From the NCBI GenBank assembly GCA_012839145.1, contig DUNY01000004.1, positions 1 to 21,853 on the forward strand: a stretch of DNA of 21,853 nt, in the 5' to 3' direction. Under the pieces are notes generated by a model that worked only from the letters and a program-made list of their open reading frames with translations, had not been told where the DNA came from and made no database searches. This DNA comes from Thermoanaerobacterales bacterium (GTDB taxonomy: Bacteria > Bacillota > Thermosediminibacteria > Thermosediminibacterales > Tepidanaerobacteraceae). Both the position numbers and the translations under genes were made by a program. This document shows, piece by piece, positions 1 to 6,665 of this stretch. Numbering within the stretch: position 1 is the first letter of the stretch; the number at the start of each line of letters is the position of its first letter.

Positions 1-6
1 AACACA

Positions 7-51
7 AATAAGTTAAATTACAGGTTCCTGGCACCATTAACTTAACTTATT
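7..51. repeat. 10-bp inverted repeat upstream of rsmA
   Basis: The arms AATAAGTTAA (7-16) and TTAACTTATT (42-51) are perfect reverse complements with 25 bases between them. The spacer contains a small palindrome, CAGG-TT-CCTG (21-30), and the string GGCACC. A second arm-like copy of TTAACTT lies at 37-43. There is no T run, so a terminator is unlikely. It could be an operator, the end of a dispersed repeat, or the end of the upstream neighbour's transcript; the window edge prevents a decision. Confidence 0.4.
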
Positions 52-101
52 ACAGCAAAACTTTGGGGGGCACCCCATATATATACTTACACAGTATCTT
101 T

Positions 102-110
102 AAAGGAGGA
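102..110 (+). promoter_or_regulatory. Ribosome binding site of rsmA, pointing to an ATA start
   Basis: AAAGGAGGA is a near-perfect Shine-Dalgarno sequence. It lies 26 bases before the first in-frame ATG (137), too far to serve it, but exactly 8 bases before an in-frame ATA at 119. The frame is closed upstream by TAA at 113-115. No ATG, GTG or TTG lies in frame between 116 and 136. Either AUA is used as the start, or a single-base change has turned ATG into ATA. Confidence 0.7.
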
Positions 111-136
111 ATTAAGCCATAGATACCAAAAGTATA

Positions 137-976
137 ATGAGGAAATATGGAATAAAGGCCGATAAACGACTTGGTCAGCATTTTTTGGTGGATCGGGAGC
201 CGCTGTTTTCCATGATTGAAGCGTCACGGCTTTTGCCGGAGGATGAGGTGTTGGAGATAGGCCCGGGGCTAGGAGCGCTTACCTTAGAGCTTGGCGCAAG
301 AGCTAAGCAGGTGGTTGCCGTTGAAAAAGATAGGCAATTGATACCGATACTGGAGGATTTGACCAGAGATTTCAAAAATATTTGTATATTAGAAGAAGAT
401 GTGCTAAAATTAAATATGGAGAAAATGAAGGAAAGCTTCTTTGAGGGTAGGTTTAAAGTTGTAGCCAACCTGCCTTACTATATTACCAGCCCAATTATTA
501 TGAAAATCATAGAAAACAGGCACTTGATAACACTTGCGGTTCTTATGGTTCAAAAGGAAGTGGGCCAGAGGCTTACAGCTTGCCCCGGCAGTAAGGATTA
601 CGGTATTCTTTCCATTGGGGTGCAAATGTATGCCGATGTAAAGATGGTATGTACCATAGGTAAAGAATCTTTCCTGCCGCCACCGAAAGTTGAATCGGCG
701 GTAGTACAACTTACACTGCGGCAAACGCCTAGGGTGAAGCTTGAAAATGAGGAGTTTTTTTTCAAGGTAGTTGAAGCAGCTTTCGGAGAACGGCGCAAGA
801 CTTTAAAAAACTCCCTTAAGAGAAGGTTGACCCTTCCGGGTATTAACCCTGATGTTATAGATAAAGCTGTGGAGGAGGTCGGTATCGATTCTCTGCGTCG
901 AGGTGAAACCCTTTCAATTGAAGAATATGCCAAACTTGCCGAAGCACTCAAAGCCAACGCAGAAATTCTTAAGTGA
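137..976 (+). CDS. rsmA: 16S rRNA (adenine(1518)-N6/adenine(1519)-N6)-dimethyltransferase RsmA (KsgA)
   Basis: RsmA dimethylates two adjacent adenines in the helix-45 loop of 16S rRNA during late 30S maturation, using S-adenosylmethionine in the cytoplasm. The N-terminal LGQHFL motif, the SAM-binding motif I VLEIGPGLGALTLE, the catalytic motif IV VANLPYYIT and the FLPPPKVESAVV segment are all present and in the expected order, followed by the C-terminal helical domain. At 279 residues it is at the usual length. I give the conventional ATG, but the Shine-Dalgarno at 102-110 is placed for an ATA codon at 119, which would add six residues (I/M-D-T-K-S-I). The gene opens the conserved rsmA-yabG-veg block known from B. 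subtilis, although here two accessory genes lie before yabG. The identity is certain; only the start is in doubt. Confidence 0.97.
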   Translation: MRKYGIKADKRLGQHFLVDREPLFSMIEASRLLPEDEVLEIGPGLGALTLELGARAKQVVAVEKDRQLIPILEDLTRDFKNICILEEDVLKLNMEKMKESFFEGRFKVVANLPYYITSPIIMKIIENRHLITLAVLMVQKEVGQRLTACPGSKDYGILSIGVQMYADVKMVCTIGKESFLPPPKVESAVVQLTLRQTPRVKLENEEFFFKVVEAAFGERRKTLKNSLKRRLTLPGINPDVIDKAVEEVGIDSLRRGETLSIEEYAKLAEALKANAEILK

Positions 977-1148
977 AGATGAAAGAGGGAGTCTACCTTT
1001 AAGCGCTGAACAGTCAAGCCTACACCTTACAAGAGACAACCTCAATTGTAGGTTGCAGTGGTGACCGTTTAGAAGCGTTACAGTAGCAAAGTTACCCGTG
1101 ACCAATGCTGTGGGTAACGGCATTGACCGTTTCAAAGAGCAATACTGA
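975..1148 (+). pseudogene. Possible decayed coding relic after rsmA
   Basis: In one frame this stretch reads as protein-like sequence, interrupted once by TGA at 1062-1064 and ending at TGA 1146-1148. The part after the internal stop reads SVTVAKLPVTNAVGNGIDRF. There is no start codon or ribosome binding site of its own. Two foldable inverted repeats sit inside: CAACCT/AGGTTG (1037-1055) and GTTACCC/GGGTAAC (1091-1118). I have a vague impression that such tails occur near insertion-sequence ends in clostridia, but I cannot assign a family. It could equally be a structured non-coding leader for the next gene. Confidence 0.3.
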
Positions 1149-1210
1149 TGGTCATAGAGGATATAAGGCAGTACATACATATTTGTAATTATAAGAATGG
1201 GATGATTATC

Positions 1211-1681
1211 ATGAATTATATTAGCCCCACAAAAGGCAGAATGTCTATTGGGGATGTAGTCCAAGACATTGTAGCATTTATGGAAGAGGAGTCTTCCGCA
1301 TCATATAAGCTTATAATCGGCACTGATTCCCAGTCTAGAGAGAATTCGTGCTTTGTTACTGCTGTCATAGTCCATCGGGTTGGAAAGGGAGCTCGCTACT
1401 ATTATCGTAGAAAATACATGTCCCATGCCAAAAGCCTTCGTCACAAAATCTTTACTGAGACTTCCATGTCGTTAGATGCAGTGACTCGATTAAAAGAGGA
1501 ACTTGCCAAGACCCGCTACAAGGATATGGATGTGGAAGTACACGTGGATATCGGCCAAAACGGCGATACCAAGGAGTTAATACGAGAAGTGGTAGGTTGG
1601 GTTATGGGCAGCGGATTCAAGGTGAAAATAAAGCCTAACGCTTGCGGTGCTACTAAAGTAGCCGACAGATATACAAAATGA
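1211..1681 (+). CDS. YkuK-like RNase H-fold protein (DUF458)
   Basis: This is a DUF458/YkuK-family protein, a small RNase H-like fold of unknown physiological role. The characteristic features are the early acidic strand YKLIIGTDSQS, the ring of basic residues around YYRRKY, the VHVDIGQNGDTKELIREVVGWV segment, and the C-terminal IKPNACGATKVADR with a further Asp. The acidic residues in GTDSQ, VDIGQNGD and the terminal AD could form a metal site, but nuclease activity is inferred from the fold only. I start at ATG 1211 (156 residues), where family members begin with a short SPTKGRM-type segment; ATG 1202 is equally in frame. The ribosome binding site is poor (GGGA at 1199-1202). The gene ends just before a strong terminator and is not part of the usual rsmA-yabG order, so it looks like an insertion into that block. 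Confidence 0.85.
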   Translation: MNYISPTKGRMSIGDVVQDIVAFMEEESSASYKLIIGTDSQSRENSCFVTAVIVHRVGKGARYYYRRKYMSHAKSLRHKIFTETSMSLDAVTRLKEELAKTRYKDMDVEVHVDIGQNGDTKELIREVVGWVMGSGFKVKIKPNACGATKVADRYTK

Positions 1682-1687
1682 GAAATC

Positions 1688-1724
1688 AAGAGGCATTTTT
1701 CGCAAAGGAAAATGCCTCTTTTCC
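1688..1724 (+). terminator. Rho-independent terminator after the ykuK-like gene
   Basis: The 12-bp perfect stem AAGAGGCATTTT (1688-1699) / AAAATGCCTCTT (1709-1720) is followed by a short T run. It ends the rsmA/ykuK transcript. Confidence 0.85.
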
Positions 1725-1740
1725 ATTCAACACTGAACTA

Positions 1741-1857
1741 ACCCGCCCTAAGTCCCCCGTCCTTACAGACGGCGTGCGCCAAAGGGCGGTTAAGTCCAAT
1801 ATGGACTCGACTAAACATTTAGAGCGGCAAAGCCCCTCTAAATGAAGTCTCATTCAA
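1741..1857 (+). mobile_element. Orphan IS200/IS605-like right end (omega-RNA-like fold), no transposase
   Basis: Several nested foldbacks are packed into 117 bases. CCGCCCT (1743-1749) pairs with AGGGCGG (1783-1789) and encloses CCGTC/GACGG (1757-1772). AGTCCA/TGGACT (1793-1807) follows with a 3-base loop. Then ATTTAGAG (1817-1824) pairs with CTCTAAAT (1836-1843), with an inner GGC-AAA-GCC. The sequence then ends ATTCAA. A subterminal hairpin followed by a short TCAA-like cleavage tetranucleotide is typical of IS200/IS605 right ends, and this order of folds resembles the 3' part of TnpB-associated RNA. No tnpA or tnpB is present in the window. The assignment rests on pattern and memory, not on a search. 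Confidence 0.5.
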
Positions 1858-2642
1858 TCAGCTGCCAAAAACTTTTCCAATATATCAAAGCGGCGGAAAG
1901 GATTGTACCCCTGATATTCTTTATAAAGATAACAGCGGGTTCTCTGCTTGTCGTCAAAATAGTTTATAGCTTCCAAGGTGTCGCCTATTATAGTGTCGGC
2001 GATTTTTTTTGTGTGAAAGTAGTTTCGGGTTTTTGATCCCAGCTGCTTTTGTGGCAGTTTAGTAGGTACCTCAACAGAAAGTCCCTGCCTGACGGCAAAG
2101 GCCAAAATTACCGGCGGCACGGTAAAATCTCGAAAGTCCACCAGCTCCATAAGCCTGCGGGAAACTGCATGAGGGCCGTGAGAGGGGGTAGCTACCCCGA
2201 TTTTATCATAAAGTCCTAGTTTTAGATTTAACAGACTTCGAAATAATAATATCTGTTCAGTCAACTCGCTGCTGTAAACTAAATCCGGGTAACAATCAGT
2301 CATAGCAAGATCGATGTTATGAGTTTTTATGGCATGGATAAGCTCATTTACCTGAATACGGATATTTCCTATCAAATCACCGTCCACAAAAACCACACAT
2401 GTGGCACCGTTTTTATAAGCCTGATGGGCCCCTATGGCTCTTGGAACATCAATTCCAAGCTCCGGCGTAAAATAAAGTATCTCAATATTTTTCATCTTTA
2501 AAGCTTTAATCTCTTTCATGGTATTGTCTTGGGAACCATTCACTACAACAATGGTTTTGTCCACCGGGGTTTCTTTTAGCAAAGTGAGAACCTTGCCGAT
2601 TCTTCCCTGCTCATTTTTTGCAGGAACCACGGCCATGTTCAT
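1854..2642 (-). CDS. Family 2-like (GT-A) glycosyltransferase
   Basis: The protein has the fold signature of family 2 glycosyltransferases: an N-terminal nucleotide-sugar binding strand (VVPAKNEQGRIGKVL), a second strand with VVNGSQDNT, and the metal-binding DxD-type motif FVDGDLIG near residue 90. It probably transfers a sugar from an NDP donor in the cytoplasm; the acceptor is unknown. I start at ATG 2642 because GAGGTGA (complement of 2648-2654) sits 5 bases upstream; GTG 2651 is also in frame. The protein has 262 residues and no membrane segment. It is the only convincing reverse-strand gene and diverges from yabG. Its stop codon lies inside the TTCAA end of the mobile-element-like sequence at 1741-1857, so the C-terminus may have been trimmed or replaced by that insertion. 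Confidence 0.8.
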   Translation of the reverse strand: MNMAVVPAKNEQGRIGKVLTLLKETPVDKTIVVVNGSQDNTMKEIKALKMKNIEILYFTPELGIDVPRAIGAHQAYKNGATCVVFVDGDLIGNIRIQVNELIHAIKTHNIDLAMTDCYPDLVYSSELTEQILLFRSLLNLKLGLYDKIGVATPSHGPHAVSRRLMELVDFRDFTVPPVILAFAVRQGLSVEVPTKLPQKQLGSKTRNYFHTKKIADTIIGDTLEAINYFDDKQRTRCYLYKEYQGYNPFRRFDILEKFLAAD

Positions 2643-2669
2643 TTTTCTCACCTCATTGTATATATGCTC

Positions 2670-2697
2670 ACATCCCCCCTGTTACCAACATATTATG
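2670..2697 (+). promoter_or_regulatory. Candidate sigma-K promoter for yabG
   Basis: AC at 2670-2671 is followed after 17 bases by CATATTATG (2689-2697), one mismatch from the sigma-K -10 consensus CATAnnnTA. B. subtilis yabG is transcribed late in the mother cell by sigma-K. The consensus is short, so a chance match is quite possible. Confidence 0.35.
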
Positions 2698-2745
2698 TAA
2701 TAAGCCAATTAAAGGTGAAATATAATGAAATGGAGGGAAAACAGT

Positions 2746-3609
2746 GTGGCTAAAATCAAAATAGGGGATGTGGTAGCCCGAGCTTCCTACGACAAGGATG
2801 TGTTTTTTAAAGTTGTCGACATCACCGAGGAACATGGTTACTGCACTCTAAAAGGCCTCAATATCAGAGTCCTTGCTGACGCTCCCATGAATGATTTGAT
2901 TTTACCTACATCCGCTGAAGTCAGGGAATACAAAAAAGATTATATCAGAAAAAGCAATGAATCCATGGAACGGATTTTTTATCGCCGGGAACTGGAAAAA
3001 CAGAGGCGCTTAACCCGGAACAACTTAGAGGAAAGTAACGGTTTTTTTGATGTTCCGGGGATGGTTCTTCACATCGACGGTGATGAGGAGTATTTGGACT
3101 TATGCCTCACTACCTATAAGCAGCTTGACCTAGAAGCCTATGGCGTTAGCTTAGCCGAGAAGGAGCAGCCGAGAAAGATTCACAGCCTACTGATAAAATA
3201 CAATCCTGATATTCTGGTAATTACAGGCCATGACGGCTTACTTAAAGATAAAAGGGATTTTAACAGTGTAGAAAACTATAGAAATTCACAGTTTTTTATT
3301 GATTCGGTAAAAAATGCCAGGCGTTTTGAGCCATCCCTGGATGACCTGGTGATATTTGCAGGGGCTTGCCAGTCTCATTATGAGGGAATTCTCCGAGCGG
3401 GCGCCAACTTTGCCAGCTCCCCGCATCGGGTGTTTATACATGCTTTGGACCCGGTATTTATAATAGAAAAAGTAGCCTTTACTCCCATAAATAAGATCAT
3501 TTCCGCACGAGATGTAATAGATGCAACGATAACCGGCATTAAAGGAATCGGAGGTGTTGAAACTCGGGGAAAGTTTAGGGAGGGGCTTCCGCGATCACCC
3601 TACGAGTAA
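2746..3609 (+). CDS. yabG: Sporulation-specific protease YabG
   Basis: YabG is a mother-cell cysteine protease (peptidase family U57) that trims spore coat and cortex proteins during late sporulation. The N-terminal KIKIGDVVARASYDKDVFFK segment, the central TGHDGL motif and the FAGACQSHYEG motif (candidate nucleophile Cys208) are all visible. I place the start at GTG 2746, because GGAGGG (2732-2737) lies 8 bases upstream and this start gives the family-typical KIGD opening; an in-frame ATG at 2725 has no ribosome binding site. The length of 287 residues fits the family. The position just after rsmA, before veg, matches B. subtilis apart from the inserted accessory genes. The next gene begins 23 bases after the stop and is probably co-transcribed. 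Confidence 0.95.
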   Translation: MAKIKIGDVVARASYDKDVFFKVVDITEEHGYCTLKGLNIRVLADAPMNDLILPTSAEVREYKKDYIRKSNESMERIFYRRELEKQRRLTRNNLEESNGFFDVPGMVLHIDGDEEYLDLCLTTYKQLDLEAYGVSLAEKEQPRKIHSLLIKYNPDILVITGHDGLLKDKRDFNSVENYRNSQFFIDSVKNARRFEPSLDDLVIFAGACQSHYEGILRAGANFASSPHRVFIHALDPVFIIEKVAFTPINKIISARDVIDATITGIKGIGGVETRGKFREGLPRSPYE

Positions 3610-3632
3610 TAAAACTTATGGTGGTGAAATTA

Positions 3633-5060
3633 ATGGCTCTTGACCATGAAGAATTGACGGTCAAACTTTATAATACTGATAAACAGGAGGCACGAATTGT
3701 TGATTTAAGAGAATATGTAATTGGAGCTGTTGCGTCCAGCATGCCTCCCGAATTTCCCAAGGAAGCCCTAAAAGCCCAGGCCATTTGTTGTAGAACTCTG
3801 GCCGTCAAACGCATGGGAATCTTCGGAGGCAGTGGGTGCAAACGGCAGCCGGGCTTTGATGTCTGCACTGATTCTGTGCACTGCCAAGGGTTTATGGATA
3901 TAGAGGAAAGACAGAGAAATTGGGCCAGCCGCTATGAAGAATTTACAGAAAAGATAACCGCTGCAGTTGATGAAACATCGGAAGCCATTATGGTATACAA
4001 CAATAATCCTATAGAAGCTGTTTATCATGAAGCTTGCGGAGGGTGCACTGAGGATTCGGAAAATGTCTGGGGAAATAAGGTCAGCTATTTGAGAAGAGTT
4101 GAATGTATTTATTGCAAGGATTCACCTTTTTGGAACATCACAAAAAACTTCTCCATTAGGGAACTAAAACGTCGGCTAGCAATAAACTTTGATGATAACC
4201 TTTCAGATAAAAAGGAAATTCCGGGGCTGTTAGACAGTGTTAAGTCAACAGCCTCCGGGCGTATAAAAAAAATAAGAATTGGTGATATGATATTTGATGG
4301 AGAAGATGTGAGAAACCTGCTTAGCCTTTCTTCAACAAAATTTACTTGGAAAGTATCCGCTCTTTCCATTCAGGTAATGGGCTTAGGAAACGGTTTGGGA
4401 CTTTGTCAGTACGGGGCTCGGGGTATGGCTTTATTAGGATTTCCTGTAGATGAAATACTGAAGTTTTATTTTACAGGTGTGGAACTAAAAGAGGTGGAAA
4501 AACCCACCCATTCAAAACCTCTCATAGGTAAAACAATAGTGCTGGATCCCGGTCACGGAGGTGACAGCGGCAATTCGGGCCCCATGGGGCTATCTGAAGG
4601 ATATGTAAATTTAGAAATAGCTAAAGTAGTGGCAGAAGGCCTAAATCAGTGCGGTGCAAAAGTAATCCTGACTCGTGATAAAAATGAGTTTGTGAGCCTC
4701 TCGGAAAGGGTTAGGATTTCCAATAACAATAAACCCGATATAACCATAAGTATCCAACAAAATTTCTTTTCTGATGATCAAATGGGTGGGACCGAAACCT
4801 TTTACTATCCCGGCGATGTAGAAGGAAAAAAAATATCAGAATACATTCACCGGGAATTAATAGCTGTTTTAATGCTGAAAGATATGGGCGTTAACCCTGC
4901 GGATCTATTTGTGCTTAGGGAAACCAATAACCCCTCGGTGATGATTAACATTGCCTTCATTAGCAACCCGGAAGAGGAAAGATTGCTTTCAGAACCAAGG
5001 TTCCGGCAAAAAGCCGCTAAGGCAATAATCAGCGGAATTAAAGATTATTATCATGATTAA
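3633..5060 (+). CDS. SpoIID-domain / N-acetylmuramoyl-L-alanine amidase-like fusion, probably catalytically degenerate
   Basis: The first 290 or so residues are a SpoIID-type lytic transglycosylase module (EALKAQAICCRTLAV; YHEACGGCTEDSENVW; CQYGARGMALLGF). The rest is an Amidase_3 module (IVLDPGHGG at about residue 305). I chose ATG 3633 because GGTGGTGAA precedes it; ATG 3618 has no ribosome binding site. Neither start gives a signal peptide or membrane segment, although both modules normally act on peptidoglycan outside the cytoplasm. In the amidase, zinc ligands His308 and Glu322 are present. The third ligand, normally in SIHAN, is Gln375 (SIQQN), and the catalytic Glu before the GF.SN motif is Asn439 (MINIAFISN). 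In the SpoIID module the usual EMP reads SMP (Ser36), and GHG near the end reads GNG. It may be a structural or regulatory pseudoenzyme linked to YabG. Confidence 0.9.
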   Translation: MALDHEELTVKLYNTDKQEARIVDLREYVIGAVASSMPPEFPKEALKAQAICCRTLAVKRMGIFGGSGCKRQPGFDVCTDSVHCQGFMDIEERQRNWASRYEEFTEKITAAVDETSEAIMVYNNNPIEAVYHEACGGCTEDSENVWGNKVSYLRRVECIYCKDSPFWNITKNFSIRELKRRLAINFDDNLSDKKEIPGLLDSVKSTASGRIKKIRIGDMIFDGEDVRNLLSLSSTKFTWKVSALSIQVMGLGNGLGLCQYGARGMALLGFPVDEILKFYFTGVELKEVEKPTHSKPLIGKTIVLDPGHGGDSGNSGPMGLSEGYVNLEIAKVVAEGLNQCGAKVILTRDKNEFVSLSERVRISNNNKPDITISIQQNFFSDDQMGGTETFYYPGDVEGKKISEYIHRELIAVLMLKDMGVNPADLFVLRETNNPSVMINIAFISNPEEERLLSEPRFRQKAAKAIISGIKDYYHD

Positions 5061-5114
5061 TCAAGGTAAATTGAGCAGTTTTCCTCAGAGTAATTTTTTT
5101 TATTATTTAGGGTA

Positions 5115-5143
5115 TTGACAAAACTGACCAAGACTGATAAACT
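5115..5143 (+). promoter_or_regulatory. Upstream sigma-A promoter of veg
   Basis: TTGACA (5115-5120, perfect) is followed after 17 bases by TAAACT (5138-5143, 4/6), with an extended -10 TG at 5135-5136. It lies 39 bases upstream of a second, stronger promoter. Confidence 0.6.
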
Positions 5144-5153
5144 ATTTTAATAT

Positions 5154-5182
5154 TTGACATTTCGGCAATCAAGTGCTATAAT
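5154..5182 (+). promoter_or_regulatory. Strong consensus sigma-A promoter of veg
   Basis: TTGACA (5154-5159) and TATAAT (5177-5182) are both perfect consensus hexamers with the ideal 17-base spacer. Strong, tandem vegetative promoters are also a known property of veg in B. subtilis. Confidence 0.93.
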
Positions 5183-5218
5183 ATACATTGTATTTTGTAT
5201 TATTTGTGAGGTGAGGTT

Positions 5219-5494
5219 ATGGCTTCGGCAGATGCACTTAAAAAAATTCGTAAAGATGTACAGTCACATGTAGGTAAAATGGTTAAACTCAAGGCTAACC
5301 GCGGCCGTAAAAAGACCTTTGAAAAAGAAGGTGTTCTTGAACAGGTTTATCCTAATATATTTATAGTGAAAGTAACCGAGTCACCGGAATTTGTAAGGAG
5401 GATTTCTTACAGCTACTCTGATATATTGACAGATACGGTAGAACTAACGGTTTTGCATAACGATGAACCACAACTAAAATACGGCTCAGTTTAA
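5219..5494 (+). CDS. veg: Veg protein
   Basis: Veg is a small conserved Firmicutes protein, linked in B. subtilis to biofilm-gene expression; its molecular activity is not firmly known. The family core is clear: the HVGKMVKLKANRGRKKT basic segment, followed by the YPNIFIVKV strand and the C-terminal ISYSYSDILTDTVEL motif. At 91 residues it is slightly longer than the roughly 86-residue Bacillus protein, with a longer C-terminal tail. GAGGTGAGG directly precedes ATG 5219. It is a single-gene unit, between two strong promoters and a terminator that overlaps its stop codon. In B. subtilis the next gene is sspF; here a protease gene follows. Confidence 0.96.
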   Translation: MASADALKKIRKDVQSHVGKMVKLKANRGRKKTFEKEGVLEQVYPNIFIVKVTESPEFVRRISYSYSDILTDTVELTVLHNDEPQLKYGSV

Positions 5495-5521
5495 TCCCGA
5501 TTATCTCGGGATTATTTTTTT
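5493..5521 (+). terminator. Rho-independent terminator of veg
   Basis: The stem AATCCCGA (5493-5500) / TCGGGATT (5506-5513) has a 5-base loop and is followed by a T run. Its first base pairs overlap the veg stop codon. Confidence 0.9.
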
Positions 5522-5598
5522 ACCCATTTTTATACACAATTCCCCCCACGTTTAAATATATATATATAAATATATAGGCGTTGAAAGGGGGATTTTTC

Positions 5599-6618
5599 AT
5601 GGAACGAATTCAGCGTATTTTGAGGCAGCACGAAAAGAGATTATTAAAGTTGGAAAATGTTGTAGGCCTCGGACTGGGATATAAAATAATTCAGGGCAGG
5701 ACCACCAACAAGCCAGCCATAATTGTCCTTGTGAAAGAAAAGATTGCTGATGAAAAATCTTTGGGTCGTAATGTGATACCGAAGATTTTAAGTGATACCC
5801 CTACAGATGTAATAGAGGTGGGGGAGGTTAAGCTCTTAGCTGCAAGAATTGAAAAAGCCAGACCCGCAAAGCCTGGCATGAGTATCGGTCATTATAGAAT
5901 TACTGCAGGGACCTTTGGAGCTTTAGTGAGAGATCAAAAAACCGGTGATCTCCTCATCCTTTCAAATAATCATGTGCTGGCAAATGCCACTGACGGAAGT
6001 GACGGCAAATCAAACATAGGAGATGTCATACTGCAACCGGGAGCTCATGACGGTGGGACTTCCTCTGATGTGATAGCATATCTGGAAAGATTTGTTCCAA
6101 TTTCAAAAAATACAGAGGCAAGTCGTTGTGCCATTGCTGTTAAATTGGAAAAAACCATCAATAATTTCCTCAGAATTGTAAAGCCCAACTATGAAATCAG
6201 TTTTATTAAAAAGACCTATTCACGCAATTTGATTGATGCGGCAGTGGCAAGACCGGTGAAAACAGAGTACGTTACTTCGGATATAGTAGGCTTGGGAGAG
6301 ATAACGGGAATTGAAGAACCTAGGATCGGTATGCCCCTTCAAAAGAGCGGCCGAACCACAGGGATTACATCCAGTCAGATAAAGGCCTTGAACGTGGTAA
6401 TAAAAGTCATGTTGGGTCCGGGGGAGGAGGCTACCTTTTACGATCAAATTCTTACTGGTCCCATGGCCCAACCCGGTGACAGCGGCTCCATAGTAGTAAA
6501 TGAGGAAATAAAAGCAGTAGGTCTTCTTTTTGCCGGTTCTGACCAAGCTACCTTAATAAATCCCATAATAAACGTAATGAAACTTCTTCAAGTGGAAGTG
6601 CCAGGGGGGCCTCTGTAA
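5599..6618 (+). CDS. Leaderless trypsin-fold serine protease
   Basis: The catalytic triad of a chymotrypsin-fold protease can be placed: His125 in LSNNHVLAN, Asp213 in NLIDAAVARP, and Ser295 in AQPGDSGSIVV. The N-terminal 90 residues form a separate segment with VVGLGLGYK and PAIIVLVKEK, as in the Nal1-like or trypsin-like proteins common in clostridia that begin with a predicted self-recognition region. I start at ATG 5599 because AAAGGGGGA (5584-5592) lies 6 bases upstream; TTG 5581 would bury that site. There is no signal peptide or membrane helix, so it probably acts in the cytoplasm, mother cell or spore. The substrate is unknown. It occupies the position that sspF holds in B. subtilis, which could hint at a spore role, but this is only context. 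Confidence 0.88.
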   Translation: MERIQRILRQHEKRLLKLENVVGLGLGYKIIQGRTTNKPAIIVLVKEKIADEKSLGRNVIPKILSDTPTDVIEVGEVKLLAARIEKARPAKPGMSIGHYRITAGTFGALVRDQKTGDLLILSNNHVLANATDGSDGKSNIGDVILQPGAHDGGTSSDVIAYLERFVPISKNTEASRCAIAVKLEKTINNFLRIVKPNYEISFIKKTYSRNLIDAAVARPVKTEYVTSDIVGLGEITGIEEPRIGMPLQKSGRTTGITSSQIKALNVVIKVMLGPGEEATFYDQILTGPMAQPGDSGSIVVNEEIKAVGLLFAGSDQATLINPIINVMKLLQVEVPGGPL

Positions 6619-6665
6619 AATTCCGGATTTGTGTCATTGCTATGAAAGCTCCATTTTGTTTTGTT

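Noticed and set aside
914..1264. Reverse-strand open frame across the rsmA-ykuK gap
   Set aside because: It overlaps two forward genes, has no ribosome binding site and no recognisable motif.
1842..2036. Forward open frame starting in the element-like end
   Set aside because: It lies antisense to the glycosyltransferase and shows no protein-family features.
2725..2745. ATG 2725 as the yabG start
   Set aside because: It would place the ribosome binding site inside the coding sequence, and the family-conserved start begins after GTG 2746.
5581..5598. TTG 5581 as the protease start
   Set aside because: The Shine-Dalgarno AAAGGGGGA lies within that extension and is correctly spaced only for ATG 5599.
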